A program made the position numbers and the translations under genes. This document shows positions 44,124 to 52,106 of a DNA stretch of 64,000 nt, piece by piece. Position 1 is the stretch's first letter. Each line of letters starts with the position of its first letter. This DNA is from Hyphomicrobiales bacterium (GTDB lineage: Bacteria > Pseudomonadota > Alphaproteobacteria > Rhizobiales > Phreatobacteraceae). The DNA lies in the NCBI GenBank assembly GCA_017304475.1, contig JAFKKV010000031.1, positions 1-64,000 on the forward strand, read 5' to 3'. A model generated the notes under the pieces. That model did no database searches. It had not been told where the DNA came from and worked only from the letters and a program-made list of their open reading frames with translations.

Positions 44124-44951
44124 ATGTCAGCTTGCATCATCACCATCGCGATGACCGGCTCCGTGCCGAGAAAGAAGGACACGCCGGCCGTTCCCGTCAC
44201 GGTCGCCGAACAGATCGAATCGACCCACGAGGCCTTCGAGGCCGGGGCCTCGCTCGCCCATATCCATGTCCGGGACGATCAGGAGAACTCATCATCCGAT
44301 CCCGAACGTTTCGCCGCCGTCCAGGACGGCATCCGCAAGCACTGTCCCGGCATGATCATCCAGTTTTCCACCGGCGCGCGCGGGCGACAGCTCAGCGAGC
44401 GCGGCGGGATGCTTCATCTGCGCCCCGACATGGCGTCGCTGGCGACCGGATCGGTCAATTTCCCGACCTTCGTCAACGAGAATCCGCCCGATTTCATCAG
44501 GGGTCTCGCCCAGACCATGCTCGACCACGACGTCAAGCCTGAATGCGAGATCTTCGATCTGGCCATGCTCTACAATGCCGCGGATCTCGTCCGGGAAGGG
44601 TTGCTGAAGTCACCGCCGCACGTGCAATTCGTGCTCGGCGTCAAGAACGCGCTTCCCGCGCGCCGCGAGATCCTCGAATTCGAAGTGGCCCAGCTGAAGT
44701 CGATCCTTCCGGATGCGACCTGGACGGCGGCGGGCCTTGGCCGTCATCAGTTCGAGGTCAATCACTGGGCGCTCGAAATGGGCGGCCATTGCCGGACCGG
44801 CCTCGAGGACAACATTCGCTTCGACCAGTCCCGACTGGCCAAAAGCAATGCTGAACTGGTCAGGCGATTGGCCGAACTCTGCGGCGAATACGGGCGCCGA
44901 CCCGCGACCGCCAGCGAAGCCCGGTCCATCCTGGGCCTGCGCGAAGCCTGA
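44124..44951 (+). CDS. BKACE family beta-keto acid cleavage enzyme (DUF849)
   Basis: Zinc TIM-barrel enzyme (275 aa) that condenses a beta-keto acid with acetyl-CoA and splits it into acetoacetate and a new CoA ester; the prototype acts on 3-keto-5-aminohexanoate. Zinc ligands H46 and H48 lie in AHIHVRDD and the third, E228, in GLEDN. Start ATG 44124 has GGGAGGAAAG upstream. Last gene of the operon, followed by a strong stem-loop. It gives the pathway a CoA-transfer cleavage step; its beta-keto acid is unknown. Confidence 0.87.
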   Translation: MSACIITIAMTGSVPRKKDTPAVPVTVAEQIESTHEAFEAGASLAHIHVRDDQENSSSDPERFAAVQDGIRKHCPGMIIQFSTGARGRQLSERGGMLHLRPDMASLATGSVNFPTFVNENPPDFIRGLAQTMLDHDVKPECEIFDLAMLYNAADLVREGLLKSPPHVQFVLGVKNALPARREILEFEVAQLKSILPDATWTAAGLGRHQFEVNHWALEMGGHCRTGLEDNIRFDQSRLAKSNAELVRRLAELCGEYGRRPATASEARSILGLREA

Positions 44952-44970
44952 TGAATTGTCGATCGAGGCC

Positions 44971-44993
44971 CAAGGGCCGCCGGGTGGCCCTTG
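44971..44993. terminator. Stem-loop at the end of the catabolic operon
   Basis: CAAGGGCC and GGCCCTTG form a perfect 8-bp stem with a 7-nt loop, 20 nt after the BKACE stop. A second short palindrome (CGGCAAG-G-CTTGCCG) follows at 44997-45011. It lies between convergent genes, so it may act in both directions; there is no long T-run. Confidence 0.5.
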
Positions 44994-45038
44994 CGGCGGC
45001 AAGGCTTGCCGAAGGGACGATCGGCCTTCGGCGCGGAA

Positions 45039-46484
45039 CTAGAGCACCTTGCCCGGGTTGAGGATGCCGTTCGGATCCAAAAGCGCTTTCAGGCTGCGCA
45101 TCAGCTCCAGCTCCACCGGATCCTTCACGCCGGGCAGCAAATAGCGCTTCATCCGGCCGATGCCGTGTTCGGCCGAGATCGAGCCGCCGAACCGGGCGAC
45201 GATGCCGTGGACGAGCTTGTTCACCGCCTGCCATTGATCGAGGAAGGCGGCCTTGTCGGCACCGACGGGCTGGCTGATGTTGAAGTGGATATTGCCGTCG
45301 CCGAGATGGCCGAACGGCACCACGCGGCAGCCCGGGATCAGCTTTTCGCAGGCCGCCGTCGCCTCGGCGATGAAGGCGGGCACGGAGGCGACCGGCACCG
45401 AGACGTCGTGCTTGATCGAGCCGCCTTCCGGTTTCTGCATCTCGCTCATGCCCTCGCGCGAGCGCCAGAAGGCATTGCGCTGCTCGACGCTCTCGGCGAT
45501 CGCCGCATCCTGCACGACGCCGTCCTCGTAGCCGGCGGCCAGCACATCCTCCAGCGTGTCGCGCAGGCCCGCGGCCGCGGCCGACGACAATTCGACCAGG
45601 CAATACCAGGGCGCCGGCTCGGCCAGCGGATCACGCGCGCCGGGCATGTGCCTCAGCACGAATTCGAACAGGTTGCGCGGCATCAGCTCGAAGCCGCTCA
45701 CCGCCGGGCCTGCGCGCTCCTGTGCCCGCGCCAGCAGTTCGAGGGCGGCGGCGGGCGAGGCGACACCGACCCAGGCCGCCTCGATCGAGCGCGGCGCGGC
45801 GACGAGCTTCAGCACGGCCGCCGTGATGATGCCGAGCGTGCCCTCCGCGCCGACGAACAGGTGCTTCAGGTCGTAGCCGGTATTGTCCTTCTTCAGGGTG
45901 CGCAGGCCGTGCCAGATCCGGCCGTCGGCGAGCACCACTTCGAGGCCCAGCACCAGGTCGCGCGCCAGGCCATAAGCGACCGCTTGCGTGCCGCCGGCAT
46001 TGGTCGCCAGGTTGCCGCCGATGGTGCAGGAGCCCTTCGAGCCGATATTGAGCGGGAACAGGCGGTTCACCGCCGATGCCGCGTCCTGCGCTTCCTGCAG
46101 CGTGACGCCGGCCTCGACGATCAGCGTATTGCCGGCCGGATCGACCGCCCGGATCGCCTTCATGCGGTTGAGCGAGACGATGATCTCGGCACCTTCCTCA
46201 TAGGGCAGGTGGCCGCCCACCAGTCCGGTGCCGCCGCCCTGGGGCACGACCTTGGTGCCGGTCTCGTTGGCGAGCTTCAGGATCGCCGCGACCTCGTCGG
46301 TCGAGCCGGGCCTCAGCACCAGCGGCGTCCGCGCGACATAGAGCTCGCGCCAGTCCTTCAGATAAGGCGCCTGATCGTCCGGCGCGGTGATCGCATAACG
46401 CGCGCCGACGATTGCGGCGAAGCGCTCGAGCAGGTCGGGCGGGAGCGGCGGAGCGGCGGCGGCGGAAGACTGCGGAAGCGGCAT
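45039..46484 (-). CDS. FAD-binding oxidoreductase (GlcD/D-2-hydroxyacid dehydrogenase-like)
   Basis: FAD-linked oxidase of the VAO family (481 aa), oxidising D-2-hydroxy acids such as D-lactate, glycolate or D-2-hydroxyglutarate. FAD_binding_4 motifs are VVPQGGGTGLVGG and GGNLATNAGGTQAVAYG; the C-terminal domain has FGHLGDGNIHFN and EHGIGRMK. I start at ATG 46484 because the 35 upstream codons look random. It converges with the catabolic operon and has no operator of that type, so it is probably independent. Confidence 0.87.
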   Translation of the reverse strand: MPLPQSSAAAAPPLPPDLLERFAAIVGARYAITAPDDQAPYLKDWRELYVARTPLVLRPGSTDEVAAILKLANETGTKVVPQGGGTGLVGGHLPYEEGAEIIVSLNRMKAIRAVDPAGNTLIVEAGVTLQEAQDAASAVNRLFPLNIGSKGSCTIGGNLATNAGGTQAVAYGLARDLVLGLEVVLADGRIWHGLRTLKKDNTGYDLKHLFVGAEGTLGIITAAVLKLVAAPRSIEAAWVGVASPAAALELLARAQERAGPAVSGFELMPRNLFEFVLRHMPGARDPLAEPAPWYCLVELSSAAAAGLRDTLEDVLAAGYEDGVVQDAAIAESVEQRNAFWRSREGMSEMQKPEGGSIKHDVSVPVASVPAFIAEATAACEKLIPGCRVVPFGHLGDGNIHFNISQPVGADKAAFLDQWQAVNKLVHGIVARFGGSISAEHGIGRMKRYLLPGVKDPVELELMRSLKALLDPNGILNPGKVL

Positions 46485-46629
46485 GGCGGGTTCGGTCTGG
46501 CTGCGGAATCTCTTGAGTTCGCCACTAGGGCCGGGCTTTGCCGCGCGGTCAACCGATCGCGCGGGATAGCAGTGCTGAATGGCCGACAAGGCCCTTCCGC
46601 TTCGCCGCGCGAGCGCCTATCTTCGTGAC

Positions 46630-46812
46630 AGAGCTGCGACGCCCGTCAGGACCACAATTCCCCGGGGCCTTATCGATCTCAACGGGAGCTGTCCCTGACC
46701 CGGTCCCTGGACTGGGATATATGGCGCCCACCTACTTAGGTAGGTTCCCGGGATCGAGCGTCCAACGACGAAGCGGCTCTACCTGTTTTCTCTCTCCTCG
46801 CGTCGCGGGACG
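46630..46812 (+). ncRNA. ssrS: Putative 6S RNA
   Basis: This GC-rich non-coding stretch directly precedes the 5-formyl-THF cyclo-ligase gene, the usual position of 6S RNA in proteobacteria. GCGACGC (46636-46642) pairs with GCGTCGC (46800-46806) as a closing stem, and the middle contains GGTCCCTGGACTGGG and CACCTACTTAGGTAGG hairpins, resembling alphaproteobacterial 6S. The other 145 nt of the 328-bp gap show nothing else. Ends are approximate. 6S RNA binds housekeeping RNA polymerase in stationary phase. Confidence 0.62.
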
Positions 46813-47382
46813 ATGCCGCATCTGTCCAAATCCGCCTTGCGCGAGGCGGCCCTCGGCCGCCGCGACGCACTCGGGCCCGAGGCCCGCATCGAGGCGGCGC
46901 TGGCGATCGCCGAACTGTTCCCGCTCGACCGCATCGCGGTTGCGGGCAAGATCGTTTCGGGCTTCCTGCCGATCCAGTCGGAAATCGACGTCCGTCCGCT
47001 GATGGACCGGCTGCGTCTCGCCGGTGCGCGCCTGGCGCTGCCGGCCTTCGATACACGCAAGTCGCCGATGACCTTCCGGGTGCTGGAGCGCGGCGCGCCG
47101 CTGGTGCCAATGGGCTTCGGCACTTTTGGCCCCGGCCTGGATGCGCCCGAGGTCGAGCCGGACATTCTGCTCACCCCGCTTTCGGCCTTCGACCGGGCCT
47201 TCCACCGCATCGGTTACGGCAAGGGCCATTACGACAAGGCGCTCGCGCGGCTGGATCAGACGGGCAGCCGATTGGCCATCGGGGTTGCATTTTCCACCCA
47301 GGAAGTCGAAGTGGTGCCAGCCGAGCCGCATGACCGCAGGCTCGACGCCATTTTGACCGAGACCGGATTCAGGGCCCCGTGA
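46813..47382 (+). CDS. fau: 5-formyltetrahydrofolate cyclo-ligase
   Basis: Enzyme (189 aa) converting 5-formyl-THF with ATP to 5,10-methenyl-THF. Conserved parts are SKSALREAALGRRDAL at the N-terminus, LLTPLSAFDR and the substrate motif RIGYGKGHYDKAL near residue 140. It follows the 6S-like RNA and overlaps the next gene's start by 1 nt (TGATG), so fau and the phosphoesterase are co-translated. Confidence 0.93.
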   Translation: MPHLSKSALREAALGRRDALGPEARIEAALAIAELFPLDRIAVAGKIVSGFLPIQSEIDVRPLMDRLRLAGARLALPAFDTRKSPMTFRVLERGAPLVPMGFGTFGPGLDAPEVEPDILLTPLSAFDRAFHRIGYGKGHYDKALARLDQTGSRLAIGVAFSTQEVEVVPAEPHDRRLDAILTETGFRAP

Positions 47383-48191
47383 TGCGCCTTCTGTTTCTCG
47401 GCGACGTTGTCGGCAAGTCCGGCCGGGTCGCCGTCACCGAAAAACTGCCCGGCCTCGTCGCCGACCTGAAGGTCGACTGCGTCGTCATCAATGGCGAGAA
47501 CGCCGCCCACGGCTTCGGCATTACCGAGGCGATCTACCAGGAACTGCTGGATGCCGGCGCCGATTGCGTGACGCTCGGCAATCATTCCTGGGACCAGCGC
47601 GAGGCGCTTGTCTTCATCGACCGGGCGCCGCGGCTTGTGCGGCCGGTCAATTATCCCGCCGGCACCCCCGGGCGCGGCGCCGCCCTGGTCGAGACCCGCA
47701 AGGGCGCGCAGGTGCTGGTGGTCAATGCCATGGGCCGGGTCTTCATGGACGCCATGGACGATCCCTTCGCGGCGGTCGAGCGTGAGATCGAGGCAGCCCC
47801 GCTCGGCCGGGTCGCCGATGCCATCGTGATCGACATCCATGCCGAGGCCACCAGCGAGAAACAGGTCTTCGGCCACGTCTTCGACGGCCGCGCGTCGCTC
47901 GTCGTCGGCACCCACACCCATGTGCCGACCGCCGATCATCGCATCCTGCCGGGCGGCACCGCCTTCATGACCGATGTCGGCATGTGCGGTGACTATGATT
48001 CGGTCATCGGCATGGATAAGAGCGAGCCGTTGCGCCGCATGCGCGAGAAAACCCCCGGCGGCAAGTTCGAGCCGGCGAGCGGCCCGGCCACCCTGTCGGG
48101 CATCCTGGTCGATCTCGGCGCCAATGGCCTGGCGACCAAGGTGGCGCCGCTGCGTGTCGGCGGCCGTCTGGAAACCAGCATTCCCGCCTGA
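47382..48191 (+). CDS. YmdB-like metallophosphoesterase (TIGR00282)
   Basis: Calcineurin-fold phosphoesterase (269 aa); members hydrolyse 2',3'-cyclic nucleotides and influence RNA turnover and developmental switching in Bacillus. Metal motifs are LGDVVGKSGR, INGENAAHG, LGNHSWD, DIHAEATSEK and VGTHTHVPTAD. ATG 47382 overlaps the fau stop; a GTG one codon earlier is also in frame. The fau pairing is common in Rhizobiales. Confidence 0.9.
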   Translation: MRLLFLGDVVGKSGRVAVTEKLPGLVADLKVDCVVINGENAAHGFGITEAIYQELLDAGADCVTLGNHSWDQREALVFIDRAPRLVRPVNYPAGTPGRGAALVETRKGAQVLVVNAMGRVFMDAMDDPFAAVEREIEAAPLGRVADAIVIDIHAEATSEKQVFGHVFDGRASLVVGTHTHVPTADHRILPGGTAFMTDVGMCGDYDSVIGMDKSEPLRRMREKTPGGKFEPASGPATLSGILVDLGANGLATKVAPLRVGGRLETSIPA

Positions 48192-48358
48192 CCGCCCGCA
48201 CAGCGCGCAGGCTCATCACGCATTGGTGTTGGGCTGCGCGCGGTATTCCGCCGCCGCCGCGCGTCCAATCCTCCGCGCCCCGGTTTCTCCACAGGTCCAG
48301 GCACCGGCTTGGTCGGCCGGCCCCCGCCAAGCGCGGGCCATGATCCGTGGAGATTCTC

Positions 48359-48967
48359 ATGAAGACGTTCGAACGCCGTCAGGTGGCGACCCTTCTTGCC
48401 GCCACAGCCCTGGGCATTTTTACCGGCACGCTGCCTGTTTCCGCCCAGATGTCGCAGATGAGTCCGATGGGCCAGCGCCAGCGCGTGCCGATGGTCGGCG
48501 GCGCGCCGATGTATCCGACCAAGACGATCGTCGAGAACGCCATCAATTCGCGCGATCACACGACCCTGGTCGCCGCGGTGAAGGCCGCCGGCCTCGTCGA
48601 TACGCTCTCCGGTCCCGGACCCTTCACGGTGTTCGCGCCGACCAATTCGGCCTTCGCCAAGCTGCCGCGCGGTACGGTTCAGACGCTGGTGCGTCCGGAG
48701 AACAAGCAGACCTTGACCTCCATCCTGACCTACCATGTCGTCGCGGGCCGGTTCTCGGCGAACGACCTGATGGCCCAGGCCATGGCCAATGGCGGGCGCA
48801 CGACATTGCGCACGGTCAATGGCGGAACCCTGACCGTCCGCACGCGGCGCAATGGCCGCGGGCTGGATGTCGTCGACGCCAAGGGCAATGTCTCCCGCAT
48901 CACGATCGCCGATGTCGGCCAGTCCAATGGCGTCATCCATGTCGTCAACACGGTGCTGATGCCCTGA
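48359..48967 (+). CDS. Fasciclin domain-containing secreted protein
   Basis: Exported protein (202 aa). Signal peptide about residues 1-30 (FERRQVATLLAATALGIF ... VSAQ), then a Met/Gln-rich spacer and one fasciclin (FAS1) domain with TLVAAVKAAGLVDTLSG, FTVFAPTNSAFAKLP and a C-terminal GVIHVVNTVLMP. FAS1 domains mediate adhesion; in rhizobia similar proteins affect symbiosis or biofilm. ATG 48359 has GGAG at 6 nt. Stands alone. Confidence 0.9.
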   Translation: MKTFERRQVATLLAATALGIFTGTLPVSAQMSQMSPMGQRQRVPMVGGAPMYPTKTIVENAINSRDHTTLVAAVKAAGLVDTLSGPGPFTVFAPTNSAFAKLPRGTVQTLVRPENKQTLTSILTYHVVAGRFSANDLMAQAMANGGRTTLRTVNGGTLTVRTRRNGRGLDVVDAKGNVSRITIADVGQSNGVIHVVNTVLMP

Positions 48968-49108
48968 TGCGGCAGGCTCGATCGCGGCCGCCCGGGGTGA
49001 TCGAGGCCGGGCCCGTCGACGTCATGTCGCCGGGTCCGGTCGCCGCGGCACGGGCCTCCGGCCGCGACGCGGCTTGACCCTTCGCGACATCGCGCCTAAC
49101 CAACCGCC

Positions 49109-50194
49109 ATGTCGCACAACACCTTTGGCCACCTGTTCCGCGTCACCACCTTCGGCGAGAGCCACGGGGTGGCGCTCGGCTGCGTCGTCGACGGCTGCCC
49201 GCCGCGCATCCCGATCACGGCGGAGGAGATCCAGGCCGATCTCGACCGGCGCCGGCCGGGCCAGTCGCGCTTCACCACCCAGCGCCGCGAGCCGGACGAG
49301 GTGAAGATCCTGTCGGGCGTGATGGTCGATGACGACGGCATCCAGGTGACCACGGGCACGCCGATCGCGCTGCTGATCGAGAACACCGACCAGCGCTCCA
49401 AGGACTACTCCGAGATCAAGGACAAGTTCCGTCCGGGCCATGCCGATTTCAGCTACGAGATGAAATATGGCATCCGCGATTATCGCGGCGGCGGCCGATC
49501 CTCGGCGCGTGAGACGGCGGCGCGGGTCGCGGCCGGCGCCATCGCGCGCAAGATCGTGCCCGGCCTCGATGTGCGCGGCGCGCTGGTCCAGATGGGGCCG
49601 CATGCCATCGATCGCGACAAGTGGGACTGGGACGAGATCGGCAACAACCCGTTCTTCTGCCCGGACAAGGACAAGGCGGCCTTTTACGAGAGCTATCTCG
49701 ACGGCATCCGCAAATCCGGCTCGTCGATCGGCGCCGTGCTGGAGATCGTCGCCGAGGGCGTGCCGGCGGGCCTCGGCGCGCCGATCTATGCCAAGCTCGA
49801 TGCCGAGATCGCTGCGGCGCTGATGGGCATCAATGCGGTGAAGGGTGTCGAGATCGGCGCGGGTTTCGGCGCGGCTTCGCTTTCGGGCGAAGAGAATGCC
49901 GACGAGATGCGCATGGGCAATGACGGCAAGCCCTTGTTCCTCGCCAACAATGCCGGCGGCATCCTGGGCGGCATTTCCACGGGCCAGCCGATCGTCGCCC
50001 GTTTCGCGGTCAAGCCGACCTCGTCGATCCTGACCCCCAGGCTCACCATCGACAAGCAGGGCGCCGAGGCCGACATCCTGACCAAGGGCCGCCACGACCC
50101 CTGCGTCGGCATTCGCGCGGTGCCGGTGGGCGAGGCGATGGTCGCCTGCGTCATCGCCGATCACTATTTGCGCCATCGCGGCCAGAACGGCTGA
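49109..50194 (+). CDS. aroC: Chorismate synthase
   Basis: FMN-dependent enzyme (361 aa) making chorismate from EPSP, last step of the shikimate pathway. Family motifs are [49 protein letters not shown] and the C-terminal [18 protein letters not shown]. Start [18 protein letters not shown] is standard. Downstream lies ribBX; an inverted repeat TCAGCTC/GAGCTGA (50198-50223) follows the stop. Confidence 0.97.
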   Translation: MSHNTFGHLFRVTTFGESHGVALGCVVDGCPPRIPITAEEIQADLDRRRPGQSRFTTQRREPDEVKILSGVMVDDDGIQVTTGTPIALLIENTDQRSKDYSEIKDKFRPGHADFSYEMKYGIRDYRGGGRSSARETAARVAAGAIARKIVPGLDVRGALVQMGPHAIDRDKWDWDEIGNNPFFCPDKDKAAFYESYLDGIRKSGSSIGAVLEIVAEGVPAGLGAPIYAKLDAEIAAALMGINAVKGVEIGAGFGAASLSGEENADEMRMGNDGKPLFLANNAGGILGGISTGQPIVARFAVKPTSSILTPRLTIDKQGAEADILTKGRHDPCVGIRAVPVGEAMVACVIADHYLRHRGQNG

Positions 50195-50233
50195 TATTCA
50201 GCTCCGCCGAATTGCAGAGCTGATATCCGGGAT

Positions 50234-50250
50234 TTTCAGTTTGACTGAAA
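50234..50250. promoter_or_regulatory. Perfect palindrome TTTCAGT-TTG-ACTGAAA upstream of HTH-RibBX
   Basis: A 7-3-7 perfect inverted repeat, 25 nt before the ATG at 50276. Its size and place at a promoter fit an operator for a small XRE-type HTH, possibly the one encoded by the gene itself. It is not an FMN riboswitch. Confidence 0.5.
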
Positions 50251-50275
50251 GCTTCGGCGCGCCCATCTTTCCCCC

Positions 50276-51601
50276 ATGAAGCTCGACATCTGGCTCACCC
50301 GTGCCGGTATCACCCGGCTTGCCTTCGCGAAAAAGCTCGGCGTCTCGCCGGGCACGATCACCGCGTTGTGCAATGGCGAGGCGCCCTGGATGTCGCGCGA
50401 CACGGCCGAGCGCATTGCCGGACTGACCGGCGGCGCCGTGACCCCCAATGATTTCATCGGCCTGAAAGGGCCGCGCGACGAGGAGAGAGCCATGCTGGAA
50501 GCCACCGAGCGGGTCAAGGCAGCCCTCGATGCCTTCGCCAAAGGCCAGATCGTGGTGGTCACCGACGACGACGACCGCGAGAACGAAGGCGACCTGATCG
50601 TCGCGGCCTCGCTCTGCACGCCCGAGCAGATGGCCTTCATCGTCCGCCACACCTCCGGCATCGTCTGCACGCCCCTGTCGGTCGAGGAGGCGCGCCGCCT
50701 CAGGCTCGACCCCATGGTGTCGTCGAACGACAGCCCGCACGGCACCGCCTTCACCGTGTCGGTCGACTATCGCCACGGCACGACCACCGGCATTTCCGCC
50801 GATGACCGCACGGCGACCGTGCGCGGCCTCGCCAATCCCAATGCCGGCGCGGTCGATTTCGTCCGTCCCGGACACATCTTCCCGCTGATCGCCAAGGATG
50901 GCGGCGTGCTGATGCGCTCCGGCCATACCGAGGCCGCGGTCGATCTCTGCAAGCTCGCCGGCCTGCCGCCGGTCGGCGTCATCTGCGAACTGGTCAATGA
51001 CGACGGCACGGTCACGCGCGGCCCGCAGGTGGCGGCCTTCGCCGAGAAGCACGGCCTCGTCACCGTCTCGGTGGCCGACCTCATCAAATACCGCCAGGCG
51101 CGCGACCGGCTGGTCGAGCGGGCCGGCGAGTTCCCGGTCGAGACCCCTTATGGGCCGGCACGCGGCATTGCCTATCGCACGCCCTATGACAAGGTCGAGC
51201 ATCTCGCCATCGTGTTCGGCGAGGTCGAGGACAATGGCCCGACGCTCGTCCGCCTGCATCGCGAGACCGTGCTGCGCGACGTCTTCGGCAAGAACCCGGT
51301 GATCGATTGCGCGGTGAAGCGGCTCGCCGAAAAAGGCGGCGTGCTGATCTATCTGCGTGACGGCACGGCCGGTGTGCCGAGCCAGTCGCTGGCAGCCTCC
51401 GCACCCCAGCCCGACGTCCATGAAAGCCATGGCTCGGCCAAGATGCGTGACGAGCAATGGCGTGAGATCGGCCTCGGCGCGCAGATCCTGCGCGACCTCG
51501 GCGTCCACACGATTTCGCTGCTGGCCTTCCGCAACCGCCACTATGTCGGCCTCGGCGGCTTCGGCATCGAGATCAAGTCGACCGAGATGCTCGACGGCTA
51601 A
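50276..51601 (+). CDS. ribB: HTH domain fused to 3,4-dihydroxy-2-butanone 4-phosphate synthase with degenerate GTP cyclohydrolase II domain (RibBX)
   Basis: Riboflavin pathway enzyme (441 aa if started here). Residues 1-60 look like an XRE-type HTH (LAFAKKLGVSPGTITALCNGE). DHBP synthase follows from about residue 78, with DDDDRENEGDL, RHTSGIVCTPL and RSGHTEAAVDLCKLAG. The C-terminal GCHII-like part lacks the zinc cysteines (VLRDVFGKNPVIDCAV in place of a CxxxxxxCxC pattern), so only RibB chemistry is expected. ATG 50276 has no Shine-Dalgarno, whereas Met73 (50492) has AGGAG 6 nt upstream, so both a long and a short form may be made. Confidence 0.88.
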   Translation: MKLDIWLTRAGITRLAFAKKLGVSPGTITALCNGEAPWMSRDTAERIAGLTGGAVTPNDFIGLKGPRDEERAMLEATERVKAALDAFAKGQIVVVTDDDDRENEGDLIVAASLCTPEQMAFIVRHTSGIVCTPLSVEEARRLRLDPMVSSNDSPHGTAFTVSVDYRHGTTTGISADDRTATVRGLANPNAGAVDFVRPGHIFPLIAKDGGVLMRSGHTEAAVDLCKLAGLPPVGVICELVNDDGTVTRGPQVAAFAEKHGLVTVSVADLIKYRQARDRLVERAGEFPVETPYGPARGIAYRTPYDKVEHLAIVFGEVEDNGPTLVRLHRETVLRDVFGKNPVIDCAVKRLAEKGGVLIYLRDGTAGVPSQSLAASAPQPDVHESHGSAKMRDEQWREIGLGAQILRDLGVHTISLLAFRNRHYVGLGGFGIEIKSTEMLDG

Positions 51602-51619
51602 GGGCGCGTCCGGCCGGCC

Positions 51620-52024
51620 TCAATGGGCCGGATCGAGGAAGGGCGTTCCGGGATCGCCGACATAAAGGATGACCAGGCGCAGCGCCTCGGTGGCGCTGCG
51701 GTTATAGCCGGTCATCCGGACATGCGGCGGCTCGACGAAGGATTGGCCGGCCCGGATCACCGTGGCTGGCCGGCCCTCCAGTTCCAGGGTGAAGCTGCCC
51801 TCCATGATATAGACGGTGACCGGAAAACGGTGGGTGTGGAACACCGTGCTCTGACCGGGCAGGAAATGCGCCGTCATCACGTGGACTTCCTGCTTCTCGC
51901 CACGCGGCATCCCCTCGACGACTTCGCGTAAGACCGGATCGGGCCGGGCGAGGTCCTGGGCGATGGCCGGCGCGACCGACGCCATTGCTGCGATCAGGAC
52001 CATGCAATTCAGCGCTTTGCGCAT
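51620..52024 (-). CDS. Secreted cupin domain protein
   Basis: Small exported cupin (134 aa). Signal peptide residues 1-22 (MVLIAAMASVAPAIA), then one cupin_2 barrel with STVFHTHRFPVTVYIMEGSF as first motif (H-x-H and a later E expected) and PPHVRMTGYNRS. GGAGGA lies 7-8 nt before ATG 52024. Last gene of the minus-strand MFS-amidohydrolase unit; a dioxygenase- or sensor-like role is possible but unproved. Confidence 0.82.
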   Translation of the reverse strand: MRKALNCMVLIAAMASVAPAIAQDLARPDPVLREVVEGMPRGEKQEVHVMTAHFLPGQSTVFHTHRFPVTVYIMEGSFTLELEGRPATVIRAGQSFVEPPHVRMTGYNRSATEALRLVILYVGDPGTPFLDPAH

Positions 52025-52106
52025 GACGCATTCCTCCGTCGGGGCCTCGCGCCATCTCGGCCCCGAACGCGTCATTTGTAAAGTCGCCGGGCTCAGGGCC
52101 TGGTCG

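Noticed and set aside
24841-44951. Locus as a standard caprolactam pathway
   Set aside because: HyuAB and the beta-oxidation genes fit loosely, but the expected class III omega-transaminase and 6-oxohexanoate dehydrogenase are missing, and the ThDP enzyme and BKACE have no role in it.
50195-50275. Possible FMN riboswitch before ribBX
   Set aside because: The gap is only 81 bp and lacks the conserved RFN core; it holds two simple inverted repeats instead.
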